Origin: an uncultured Bacteroidales bacterium
Lineage (GTDB): Bacteria; Bacteroidota; Bacteroidia; Bacteroidales; WCHB1-69
Length of the DNA: 7,747 nucleotides
Direction of reading: 5' to 3'
Assembly (NCBI GenBank): GCA_900321845.1
Contig: ONXT01000107.1
Coordinates: 1 to 7,747 of the forward strand
This document shows, one piece after another, positions 1-6,952 of this stretch (position 1 is the first letter of the stretch; the number at the start of each line of letters is the position of its first letter). The translations under genes were made by a program, and so were the position numbers. The notes below the pieces were generated by a model. It worked only from the letters and a program-made list of their open reading frames with translations. It searched no databases and was not told the origin of the DNA.

Positions 1-1980
1 ACGGGTATCGGCTACACCTACATGCGCATCCGAGGTATTGATCAGACGCGCATTAATGTGACAGTTAACGGAGTTGCCCTCAATGACGCGGAGTCGCAAG
101 GCTCGTGGTTCGTCAATCTGCCCGCGCTCGGAAGCAACGTACAGGGACTGAAAGTGCAGCGTGGTGTGGGCTCCTCCAATAACGGCGCATCCGCTTTCGG
201 TGCCACGATGGACTTCACTACACTGGAACCTTCCGACGACCCTTACGCCATCCTCAGCTCCAGTGCCGGCTCCTTTATGACCTTCCGCAACTCCATCACC
301 GCCAACACAGGCCTCATCAAAAACCGCTTCTCCGCCGCCGTCGCCTACTCCAATATCTTCAGCAATGGCTACGTTGAAAACTCCTTTGCTAAACTGCATT
401 CCCTCTATTTTACTGCTAAGTATCGTATCTTGAGCGAGAAGAAAAACAAGGAGTTTGGTGCGCTCAGTTTCCGCGTGCTCTATGGCAATGAAAAAACCGG
501 TCTGGCTTGGGACGGTGTGCCATCCGACTCCCTCAAGACCAACCGCAAATACAATGACTGCGGTCTTTATTACGACGACAACGGAATGTTGCATCGTTAT
601 GATAATGAAACAGATAACTACCAACAGACCCACTATCAGCTCACCTACGATTATCCTTGGCAGGTCAACCAGAATTTATACCACCTGAAAATCACCGCCC
701 ACCTCACCCGTGGTATCGGCTATTATGAACAGTATAAAGACGACAAGAAATTCTCAAAATATGGGCTTCCGAACATCGAATTGCCCAATGATACGCTCAA
801 ATACACCGACCTCATCACTCGTAAATACTTGGACAACTATTTCTACGGTCTGAACTTCAATTTCAGCCATTCCATCAATGGGCGCTTTATGTGGATGGTC
901 GGTGGTGCGGCCAACCAATACAATGGCAAGCATTACGGAACGCTGGAGTGGATGCAATATGCCGGACAAGTGAAGAAGGGGCAGCATTGGTACGATGGCA
1001 CCGGCGACAAGCTGCAATTCAACCTGTTCGGGAAGTTCATATATAATTCCAAGAAGGGGACTTCCGTTTATGCGGATGTGCAATATCGTGGGATTATGTA
1101 TCAGATTGGTGGCATTGACGACAATCTGCGCGACATTGCCCAGAACTATTATTGGAACTTCTTCAATCCGAAAGTGGGGATTTTCCACAGTTGGGAAGAT
1201 GCAAAGAACCTTCATCACAACGTAAGTTTTTCGTTTGCAATGGCCAACCGCGAACCCACCCGCTCTGACCTCACCGACAATGAGCCGGAGCACCGCCCTA
1301 ATCCCGAAACGCTTTTCGACTTCGAACTCGGCTATCAGCTTGGTCACAACAAGGTGGCCTTCTCGGCCGACGCCTACTTTATGTACTATCTTGACCAGCT
1401 GATTCTCACCGGCGAAATCAACGACGTGGGCGACAACATCATGACCAACGCACCCAAGAGCTTCCGTACCGGTTTGGAATTGGCCGTCGCTTACAAGCCT
1501 GTCAAGTTTTTCGAATGGCACATCAACGGAACCTTCTCCCTCAACAAGATTCTTGATTACACTGAATATGTTGACGACTGGGACAGCGGCAGCCAGCGCG
1601 CTACCCACCTCGGCATGACCGACATCTCCTTCTCTCCGAATATTGTCGCCGGCAACGAATTCCACTTCATTCCAGTCAAGAATTTCGACATCGCCCTCAT
1701 CACCAAATTCGTCAGCAAGCAATACCTCGACAATTCCAGCAACGACAACTACATCATCAAGCCCTACTGCATCAACAACCTCCACCTGAGCTACACGATT
1801 GAGACGAAGCCGATTTCCGCCATCACGCTCTTCTTCGATGTCAACAACCTCTTCAACAGCAAGTACGAGAGCAATGGCTGGATATACCGCTACATCTACG
1901 GCGGTGAGGAGTTCCGCACCGACGGCTACTTCCCGCAGGCTGGCATCAACTTCATGGGCGGTGTCACACTCCGGTTCTAA
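1..1980 (+). CDS. TonB-dependent outer-membrane receptor, 5'-truncated by the window edge
   Basis: This is the C-terminal 659 residues of a TonB-dependent receptor, an outer-membrane beta-barrel that imports a bound ligand using energy from TonB-ExbBD. The frame is open from base 1 (TGIGYTYMRIRG...), so the methionine at base 22 is internal and the true start lies upstream. Residues 1 to about 80 are the end of the plug domain, with the typical R-I-R-G, 'VNGVALNDAES', 'VQRGVGSSNNGASAFGA' signatures. The remainder is barrel: alternating aromatic/polar strands, a 'GLAWDGVP' extracellular-loop motif near residues 167-174, a late 'FFDVNNLFNSKYE' segment, and a C-terminal strand ending in Phe (VTLRF), as expected for BAM-dependent insertion. 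The TonB box, signal peptide and any carboxypeptidase-like N-terminal domain are off-window. No SusD-like partner follows, so it resembles the iron-complex/cofactor receptors more than SusC glycan receptors, but the substrate cannot be read from the sequence. It converges on uvrC. Confidence 0.95.
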   Translation, partial: TGIGYTYMRIRGIDQTRINVTVNGVALNDAESQGSWFVNLPALGSNVQGLKVQRGVGSSNNGASAFGATMDFTTLEPSDDPYAILSSSAGSFMTFRNSITANTGLIKNRFSAAVAYSNIFSNGYVENSFAKLHSLYFTAKYRILSEKKNKEFGALSFRVLYGNEKTGLAWDGVPSDSLKTNRKYNDCGLYYDDNGMLHRYDNETDNYQQTHYQLTYDYPWQVNQNLYHLKITAHLTRGIGYYEQYKDDKKFSKYGLPNIELPNDTLKYTDLITRKYLDNYFYGLNFNFSHSINGRFMWMVGGAANQYNGKHYGTLEWMQYAGQVKKGQHWYDGTGDKLQFNLFGKFIYNSKKGTSVYADVQYRGIMYQIGGIDDNLRDIAQNYYWNFFNPKVGIFHSWEDAKNLHHNVSFSFAMANREPTRSDLTDNEPEHRPNPETLFDFELGYQLGHNKVAFSADAYFMYYLDQLILTGEINDVGDNIMTNAPKSFRTGLELAVAYKPVKFFEWHINGTFSLNKILDYTEYVDDWDSGSQRATHLGMTDISFSPNIVAGNEFHFIPVKNFDIALITKFVSKQYLDNSSNDNYIIKPYCINNLHLSYTIETKPISAITLFFDVNNLFNSKYESNGWIYRYIYGGEEFRTDGYFPQAGINFMGGVTLRF

Positions 1981-2012
1981 TGTCCGAGAATGGATTAATA
2001 CTTTGTTTTTGC

Positions 2013-2101
2013 ACGGAATTATCCCCTTGCCTCTTGTAAAGGAAAGTAGCCTGTGATGATGAATACTACAAGATGAAGGGGGATGATTTCGTTTTATTTT
2101 T
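2013..2101 (+). terminator. Probable intrinsic terminator after the TonB receptor gene
   Basis: Bases 2013-2028 can pair with 2076-2092 (16 pairs including two G-U, with G2078 bulged and a run of four C-G pairs at 2023-2026/2079-2082). Bases 2032-2038 (TCTTGTA) pair perfectly with 2067-2073 (TACAAGA), leaving a 28-base loop. On the + strand the stem is followed directly by a T-rich run (2092-2101, TTTTATTTTT), which suits an intrinsic terminator for the receptor transcript. The G-U pairs favour folding of the + strand RNA. The T-run overlaps the uvrC stop codon at 2094-2096. There is no matching U-run for the minus-strand transcript, so bidirectional use is uncertain. The loop is larger than in a classic terminator. 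Confidence 0.5.
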
Positions 2102-3881
2102 CAGCCTTGAAAAATTCCGCCACCGCCTTTGCTTTCGCCGGACCGATCACTGCCGCCAGTTCCGTTTCGCTTGCCTTGCCGATGGCCTTTACACTCTTGA
2201 ATTTTTGCAAAAGTTTGGTTTTCAAAACCTTCCCGATTCCTGGAATGCCGTCCAACTGTGATTCGATGCTCTTCTTGCTTCGGCGCTTGCGATGGTGTGT
2301 GATGCCGAAATGGTGAACCTCGTCGCGGACGCGTTGAAGCAGCTTCTGCGCTTCTGACTTTTTGTCGATGTACAGCGGCAGTTCATCGCCTACGCGGTAG
2401 ATGTCTTCCAACCGTTTGGCGATGCCCACGATATAGACTTTGTCTTCGATATGCAGTGCCTGCAGACTGCGGTAGGCGGCATTGAGTTGTCCTTTGCCGC
2501 CATCAATCACGATGAGGTCGGGGAGGGGCTTCTGCTCGTCCAACAGGCGTTTGTAGCGGCGAAACACCACCTCCTCCATAGAGGCGAAGTCATCGGGACC
2601 TTCCACCGTTTTGATGTTGAAATGGCGGTAATCGTTTTTCGAAGGCTTTCCGTTTTTGAAGCAAATCATGGCCGCCACCGGCTCGTTGCCCTGTGTGTTG
2701 GAGTTGTCAAAACACTCAATGTGATTGGGTAAACGATTCATTTCCAGCGCTTTCTGTAAGCTCGCTAATACGCGCTGGCTTCGTCTTTCCGGATTGACCA
2801 GGTCCTGCCGCTTCTTTTTCTCCATCATATAGGTGAAGGCATTTTTGACGGAAAGTTCCATTAACTTTTTCTTGTCGCCGCGTTGTGGAACAGAGAAAGT
2901 GATGCCCGCCACTTCGGTTTCCGGCATGAACGGCACAATCACGTTTGGGAAAATCTGCCCGAACTTCTCTTGGATCTCCACCATTCCCGCCAACAGCAAA
3001 TCCTCTTTCGACTTATCCAGCTTGTGTGTGATTTCCAATGTATAGGCTTGAATGACAGCGCCTTCCATAATGCGCATGAAGTTGATGTAGGCATCATCCT
3101 CATCTTCCACAATGGAGAAAACGTCTAATTTCGTGATTTCCGGATTCACCACCACCGACCTTTCTTGAAATTTCTTGAGAATCTCGAGGCGGACTTTGAT
3201 TTCTTGTGCCTTTTCAAATTCCAGACGTTCGGCGCAAGCCATCATATCATCTTGCAATTGTTTGATAATCAGTCGGCTGTTGCCTTTTAGTATTTCGATG
3301 ATGCGCTTGATGTTCTTCTGGTACTCCTCTTTGGAGATGAGGTCGGCGCAGGGGGCGGGGCATCTTTTGAGTTGGTATTGCAGGCAGGGGCGCACGTTTT
3401 TGTGCAGGATTTTGCAGTTTCTGACGGGAAAAACTTCAAAGATGGTGTCGAGCATCGTGCGCATGGAGCGGACGGAAGGGTAGGGACCGAACAGTTCCTG
3501 TGTCTTGCGGTTGGGCGAGCGCGTGGAGAAAACTTTGGGGAAATCTTCTTTGGTGACAGCGACCCACGGGTAGGTCTTGTCGTCCTTGAGCATGATGTTG
3601 TAGCGCGGCTTGTACTCTTTGATGAGCGAGTTCTCCAAGAGCAGCGCCTCCCACTCGGTGTTGACCACAACAGTTTGAATATCACGGATTTTAGTGACCA
3701 GCATCCGCACTTTGGGGGAGTCGTGGTTTTTGTTGAAATAGGAGGAGACGCGCCGTTTCAGGTTCTTCGCCTTGCCTACGTAAATCACCTTGCCGTTCTC
3801 ATCGCGAAAGCGATAGACACCGGGCTTGGTGGAAAGCGCGGAGAGTATCAGGTGAATCTTCTGCTCTAATTCAGAATTCAT
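2094..3881 (-). CDS. uvrC: UvrABC excinuclease subunit C
   Basis: UvrC is the nuclease of nucleotide excision repair: recruited by UvrB at a lesion, it cuts the damaged strand on both sides. The 595-residue product has the full family length. The N-terminal GIY-YIG nuclease (3' incision) shows G21-V-Y23, 'VIYVGKAKNLKRRV' at 32-45, and 'TEWEALLLENSLIK' at 75-88. Four cysteines at 156, 166, 174 and 178 match the iron-sulfur ligand cluster reported for E. coli UvrC. A UVR motif that contacts UvrB lies at about 205-240. The RNase H-like nuclease (5' incision) has its Asp residues in 'FDNSNTQG' (about 392) and 'IDGGKGQLNAA' (about 460), plus His residues in 'HHFGITHHRK'. Tandem helix-hairpin-helix motifs for DNA binding ('IPGIGKVL' and 'VIGPAKAKAV') close the protein. 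The ATG at 3879-3881 lies 14 bases after the trpS stop, suggesting co-transcription. All catalytic positions look intact. Confidence 0.98.
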   Translation of the reverse strand: MNSELEQKIHLILSALSTKPGVYRFRDENGKVIYVGKAKNLKRRVSSYFNKNHDSPKVRMLVTKIRDIQTVVVNTEWEALLLENSLIKEYKPRYNIMLKDDKTYPWVAVTKEDFPKVFSTRSPNRKTQELFGPYPSVRSMRTMLDTIFEVFPVRNCKILHKNVRPCLQYQLKRCPAPCADLISKEEYQKNIKRIIEILKGNSRLIIKQLQDDMMACAERLEFEKAQEIKVRLEILKKFQERSVVVNPEITKLDVFSIVEDEDDAYINFMRIMEGAVIQAYTLEITHKLDKSKEDLLLAGMVEIQEKFGQIFPNVIVPFMPETEVAGITFSVPQRGDKKKLMELSVKNAFTYMMEKKKRQDLVNPERRSQRVLASLQKALEMNRLPNHIECFDNSNTQGNEPVAAMICFKNGKPSKNDYRHFNIKTVEGPDDFASMEEVVFRRYKRLLDEQKPLPDLIVIDGGKGQLNAAYRSLQALHIEDKVYIVGIAKRLEDIYRVGDELPLYIDKKSEAQKLLQRVRDEVHHFGITHHRKRRSKKSIESQLDGIPGIGKVLKTKLLQKFKSVKAIGKASETELAAVIGPAKAKAVAEFFKAEK

Positions 3882-3895
3882 TATGCATCAAGCAT

Positions 3896-4882
3896 TTATC
3901 TTCCAAGCCCGACTGCTTTTCGAATGGTTTCGTACTTTTCTGAAGCCAATTTGTTCGTATAGTCGCGTCCCTCATCCAGGATGTCGTCAATCACGTTTGA
4001 AGCCATGATTTCATGGTATTTCTCTTGGATGGACATGATTTTTTCAATGGTGACGTTGGCGACCTCTTTTTTCAAATCGCCATAGCCGCCGCCTGCGAAT
4101 TGGCTCACCGCCTCATCAATGCTTATATTCTTTAATACGGAATAGATGGTGAGCAGATTGGAAACGCCGGGTTTGTTCTCCTCGTCGAATTTTATCGAGG
4201 CGTCGTTGTCGGTGACGGCCCCCATGATTTTCTTCCGGATGGCTTTCTCCTCATCCAAGAGGAAAATGGAGGATTTGGGGTTGCTTGTGGATTTGCTCAT
4301 CTTCTTTTCAGGATTCTGCAAATCTCTGATTTTGGCGCCGACGTTGGGAATGAGCGGTTCAGGAATCACAAAATAATCGCCGTGATAACGGTTGTTGAAA
4401 CGTTCGGCGATGTTTCGGGCCAGTTCCACGTGTTGTTTCTGGTCGATGCCTGTGGGAACGACCTGCGCATCGTACAATAAAATGTCGGAGGCCATCAGAA
4501 TGGGGTAGGTGTAGAGCCCGCAGGTGAAATTCTCTTTGTTCTTGGATTTCTCCTTGAACTGGTGCATTCTGCTCAATTCGCCGAAGTAGGCATGGCATTC
4601 CAGTATCCATGAAAGATTGGCGTGGTAGAGATTTTCGGACTGGATGTAGATGTGTGTCTTTTGGGCATCGATTCCGCAGGCGAGGTAAAGTCCGACAACC
4701 TCTTTTATCTTTTTATGAAGTTCTTCAGGATCCTGTGTGACCGTGATGGAGTGCAGGTCGGGAATGAACAAAAAAGTGTCGTACTCTTCCTGATAATTAT
4801 ATACTTGATTGATGCCCCCGCAAAAATTACCCAAGGTGAGTGTTCCACTGGGTTGCAGGCCGGTTAAAAGACGTTTTTTCAT
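3896..4882 (-). CDS. trpS: Tryptophanyl-tRNA synthetase
   Basis: This cytoplasmic class Ic aminoacyl-tRNA synthetase charges tRNA-Trp with tryptophan using ATP. The 328-residue product is the normal bacterial length. The HIGH-equivalent motif is 'PSGTLTLGN' at 11-19. The tryptophan-recognising Asp sits in 'MASDILLYD' (D133). 'PTGIDQKQHVELARNIA' at 143-159 is the conserved substrate-binding segment. The KMSKS loop is exact at 194-198. The C-terminal helical region ends in 'YETIRKAVGLGR'. The ATG at 4880-4882 gives the canonical 'MKKRLLTGLQPSG' beginning. The upstream gap to the DUF3298 gene is 55 AT-rich bases, too short for a T-box or leader-peptide attenuator and without a promoter I can defend. 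uvrC follows after 14 bases. Identity is certain; only the operon structure is inferred. Confidence 0.98.
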   Translation of the reverse strand: MKKRLLTGLQPSGTLTLGNFCGGINQVYNYQEEYDTFLFIPDLHSITVTQDPEELHKKIKEVVGLYLACGIDAQKTHIYIQSENLYHANLSWILECHAYFGELSRMHQFKEKSKNKENFTCGLYTYPILMASDILLYDAQVVPTGIDQKQHVELARNIAERFNNRYHGDYFVIPEPLIPNVGAKIRDLQNPEKKMSKSTSNPKSSIFLLDEEKAIRKKIMGAVTDNDASIKFDEENKPGVSNLLTIYSVLKNISIDEAVSQFAGGGYGDLKKEVANVTIEKIMSIQEKYHEIMASNVIDDILDEGRDYTNKLASEKYETIRKAVGLGR

Positions 4883-4937
4883 TGTGTTTATAGTGGTTTA
4901 TATTGTTAAAAATGCAAGCAATAATTATGGATAATCG

Positions 4938-5753
4938 TTATTCTCCCAGCAGCAATTTCCGCCCCCATGCGCTCATGTACGGGCGCAACTCTTTGAATGA
5001 CAGTTGGGTGTATGGCATCCCGCTGACATAGGCGCTGCTGATTTCGTAATAGTCGTAGAAGAACATCACGGAGTCTTGGATGATGGCTGGTTTGGAGGTG
5101 GGAAGTGGAAGCTCGTGGTCGTTTGGGGAGAAGTTTTCCATTTCCTCCGACTCGCCTCCAAAGTATTCGTCAGTGATTCGTTGGATTAGAAGTGCGCACA
5201 GGTCTGTGCGTTTGCTTGAATCCAGAATATCCCAGGTGACGAGTTGACCGTCGGTTCGATTGAAACTGGCGAAAGTGTTGTACGACATCGGGTGTGCGCC
5301 GCCGAGATATTCATAAGTGGTGGCGCTATAAGTGACGAAATGCTCGCTTTCGGATTCGAGGGTGAAGAAATGCTCCACCGACCAGTTGAAAATCCACACT
5401 TCCTCATGATCCGAATTTCCCAGTTCCGCAATCCAGCTGTCGATATCTTTGTTGTAGTCTTTCCGGGTCTTTTTTGTGAAATTCTCAATGCTGGACTGCG
5501 CATTTGCGATGGTTGGGTTTTTCTGCGTTGTCTTGTCAATGACTCCGAAGCTGGATAGCCACTTCAAGATGCTGTCATTCAGTATTTTATTGGGAAATTG
5601 AGGATAATCCATGTTCACTGAAACAGTCAGGTGTGAAACTGAATCAAAAGCGGCGAGCGGCCTGACGGAGGTTTTGTCGCAATTGTTTTGGCCAAATGCA
5701 AAAAAAGTCACACTCGTCAAGAGAATGACCCAATAATACCTGATTGTTCTCAT
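4938..5753 (-). CDS. Secreted DUF3298 (RsiV C-terminal-like) domain protein
   Basis: This predicted exported protein of 271 residues has an unknown cellular role. I take the ATG at 5751-5753 as the start because it is followed at once by a signal peptide: 'MRTIRYYWVILLTSVTFFAFG', a positive N-terminus, a hydrophobic core and a likely signal peptidase I site near A-F-G/Q. An in-frame TTG at 5796-5798 would add 15 residues ahead of the signal and overlap the upstream stop codon, so I reject it. The cysteine after the signal is not in a lipobox. The mature part looks like a DUF4163-type N-terminal region followed by DUF3298: the hallmark 'YEYLGGAHP' is at 147-155 and the C-terminal 'YEISSAYVSGMPYTQLSFKEL' type segment at about 236-257. 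DUF3298 is also the extracytoplasmic C-terminal domain of the anti-sigma factor RsiV, but there is no cytoplasmic anti-sigma part or adjacent sigma factor here, so that function should not be transferred. It lies between the four-helix membrane protein and trpS. Confidence 0.85.
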   Translation of the reverse strand: MRTIRYYWVILLTSVTFFAFGQNNCDKTSVRPLAAFDSVSHLTVSVNMDYPQFPNKILNDSILKWLSSFGVIDKTTQKNPTIANAQSSIENFTKKTRKDYNKDIDSWIAELGNSDHEEVWIFNWSVEHFFTLESESEHFVTYSATTYEYLGGAHPMSYNTFASFNRTDGQLVTWDILDSSKRTDLCALLIQRITDEYFGGESEEMENFSPNDHELPLPTSKPAIIQDSVMFFYDYYEISSAYVSGMPYTQLSFKELRPYMSAWGRKLLLGE

Positions 5754-5794
5754 ATTTAGAAATGCCTTTCCAATCGACCGCAAGTATCCCAAAA

Positions 5795-6247
5795 TCAATG
5801 ATTAGTTTTAAATTCTTCGTTTTTGGCTTTATCCAACCGTTCGTGTTGCTCCTTTGTGATGGCGTCGTTCTCTTTTTTCATCACGATGACCTCGAATCCG
5901 GAGAAGAGGAAGTAGATGATGATGAATGATATGGCAAACTGCCATCTATCTTCTTTGTTTACAATGAAATATATGAGCAGAAAGATCAGGCAGGACATGA
6001 ATTTGATGATTCGGGAGAGCATATAGCTGGACACGAATTTTTTTGCCTCTTTTTTTGCCTGGTCGCGCAGGAGGATGTATAGGGTGAAGAGGGTGATGAC
6101 GAAGAAGAAGAGGACGATGTAGGGGAGGGCGGGGGAGACGTACTGCACGGGCATCACCTGTTGCAGCACCAGCACCACTGCCGTGATGACAATGGAGAAA
6201 ACAATCAGCCGGAATACGTATTTGGGAACTTTTTTCATTTTATTCAT
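5795..6247 (-). CDS. Four-helix inner-membrane protein, possibly ATP synthase-associated (DUF6168-like)
   Basis: This 150-residue integral membrane protein has four predicted helices at about 10-30, 40-60, 80-97 and 102-123. A charged loop separates helices 2 and 3 ('RDQAKKEAKK'), and a hydrophilic, lysine- and glutamate-rich cytoplasmic tail covers 124-150. I see no catalytic motif. It starts 19 bases after atpZ, so the two are almost certainly co-transcribed. Small four-helix proteins often sit between AtpZ and the ATP synthase a subunit in Bacteroidota (families such as DUF6168), where they are assumed to be assembly accessories analogous to AtpI. That assignment rests on topology and position, not on a diagnostic motif, so the specific function is inference. 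A second Met at residue 4 is an alternative start. The TGA stop overlaps an unused TTG of the next gene. Confidence 0.85.
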   Translation of the reverse strand: MNKMKKVPKYVFRLIVFSIVITAVVLVLQQVMPVQYVSPALPYIVLFFFVITLFTLYILLRDQAKKEAKKFVSSYMLSRIIKFMSCLIFLLIYFIVNKEDRWQFAISFIIIYFLFSGFEVIVMKKENDAITKEQHERLDKAKNEEFKTNH

Positions 6248-6266
6248 ACTTCATAATCAGTAAACC

Positions 6267-6485
6267 TTAGTCTCCATCCTTCTTTTTCTTTGTGAATTTT
6301 TGAATCATCACATACATGGCGAGGGCGATGGAAATCAGTGCGCAGATGATGGTGAAGACCGGCGACAGTTCAAGCCATTGGTCCAACTTGACGCCTCCGA
6401 ATGTACCCAAAGCGATGATGGCTCCCATTTGGATTGCCATACCCGAATAGGCCGCACCCGCATTCCATTTCCGCTGGTCGTCCAT
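6267..6485 (-). CDS. atpZ: AtpZ/AtpI-family protein (ATP synthase gene 1 family)
   Basis: This is a 72-residue inner-membrane protein with two helices, at about 13-31 and 41-62. The short loop between them carries 'GGVKLDQWLEL', matching the Gly-x-x-Leu-Asp-x-Trp-type pattern of the AtpZ/AtpI family (ATPase_gene1). The C-terminus is a lysine run ('KFTKKKKDGD'). Family members assist F-type ATP synthase c-ring assembly or stability and have been linked to Mg2+/Ca2+ handling in Bacillus; the role in Bacteroidota is less clear. Length and topology fit the family well. It follows the bactofilin after a 66-base AT-rich spacer and precedes the four-helix protein by 19 bases. No ATP synthase subunit gene is in the window, which is unusual for this gene's neighbourhood. 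Confidence 0.8.
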   Translation of the reverse strand: MDDQRKWNAGAAYSGMAIQMGAIIALGTFGGVKLDQWLELSPVFTIICALISIALAMYVMIQKFTKKKKDGD

Positions 6486-6490
6486 AATGA

Positions 6491-6545
6491 AGTGAATATT
6501 TTATAATGAATAGCTGCGACTCATTATTCAATATTCATTGTTCAC
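6491..6545. repeat. AT-rich imperfect inverted repeat built of 7-base units
   Basis: In the 66-base gap between the bactofilin and atpZ, bases 6491-6509 are an inverted copy of 6521-6539 with 16 of 19 positions matching (mismatches at 6492, 6501 and 6502) around an 11-base centre. Each arm also shows a 7-base period. The minus strand of the right arm reads TGAACAA, TGAATAT, TGAATAA, TGA, and the + strand of the left arm reads TGAATAT, TTTATAA, TGAATAG. There is no U-run after the stem on the transcribed (minus) strand, so it is not a standard intrinsic terminator. It could be a dispersed palindromic element, a protein-binding site or an mRNA processing hairpin. Confidence 0.6.
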
Positions 6546-6551
6546 TGCCCT

Positions 6552-6941
6552 TTAGTCCTTGTTGCTTTCTGGTTGGACGGGGGCTGCGGCGGCTCTTCCA
6601 CTTTGGATTTTGCAGTTGCCCATGAAAGTGGCGCCGGGTTCGATGGAGAGTTTGCTGGAGGTGATGTCGCCGGCCAACACTGCGGTTGAGCGCAAGGAGA
6701 TGAGGTCGGTGGCGTTGATGTTGGCTTTCACCTTGCCTTCGATTTCAGCGCTTTCGCACACGATGTCGCCTTCGAGAATGCCGTTGGGACCGATGACGAC
6801 TTTCGCTTTGCAGTTGATATTGCCCTTGATGTTGCCGTCGATTCTGCAATCGCTTTGGGCTTCCAAGTTGCCGACGATTGTAGTGCCGGCTGCAATTGTG
6901 TTGATTTCGGGGGCTTCAACCCCATCGTATAATTTTACCAT
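6552..6941 (-). CDS. Bactofilin (polymer-forming cytoskeletal protein)
   Basis: Bactofilins self-assemble without nucleotide into filaments that scaffold envelope-associated processes such as local cell-wall synthesis. This 129-residue protein consists of a short N-terminal stretch ('MVKLYDGVEAPEIN'), a right-handed beta-helix core at about 15-115, and a Pro/Ala-rich tail ending 'PVQPESNKD'. The core shows regular short repeats: 'GTTIVGNLEAQSDCRIDG', 'GNINCKAKVVIG', 'GILEGDIVC', 'AEIEGKVKA', 'TAVLAGDI', 'GATFMGNCKI', the usual bactofilin pattern. The ATG at 6939-6941 is chosen because homology begins there. The frame stays open upstream to 7304, but that stretch is the shadow of the preceding gene. 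It begins 11 bases after the PorW-like stop codon, so the two are probably translated from one message. The four cysteines are not in a metal-binding arrangement. Confidence 0.92.
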   Translation of the reverse strand: MVKLYDGVEAPEINTIAAGTTIVGNLEAQSDCRIDGNIKGNINCKAKVVIGPNGILEGDIVCESAEIEGKVKANINATDLISLRSTAVLAGDITSSKLSIEPGATFMGNCKIQSGRAAAAPVQPESNKD

Positions 6942-6952
6942 AGTCTTGAAAT

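Noticed and set aside
754..1785. 343-codon open frame on the minus strand inside the TonB receptor gene
   Set aside because: It is fully antisense to a strongly supported barrel-coding frame, and its composition (Val/Glu/Gly rich, no domain pattern) is what the reverse complement of Asn/Asp/Phe/Tyr-rich coding DNA gives.
3372..3869. 165-codon open frame on the + strand over the 5' part of uvrC
   Set aside because: It is antisense to the conserved GIY-YIG and cysteine regions of UvrC and shows no recognisable protein features.
4883..4937. T-box or tryptophan leader-peptide attenuator upstream of trpS
   Set aside because: The gap has only 55 bases, with no Trp-codon leader, no T-box consensus and no terminator/antiterminator pair; such T-boxes are not typical of Bacteroidota.
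5754..5798. TTG start adding 15 residues to the DUF3298 protein
   Set aside because: It places residues ahead of a clean signal peptide and overlaps the preceding gene's stop; the ATG at 5753 is better.
6486..6530. Sigma-70-like promoter upstream of atpZ (TTGAAT ... TATAAA on the minus strand)
   Set aside because: The spacing is about 20 bases, the region is AT-rich enough to give chance matches, and the Bacteroidota -7 consensus TAnnTTTG is absent.
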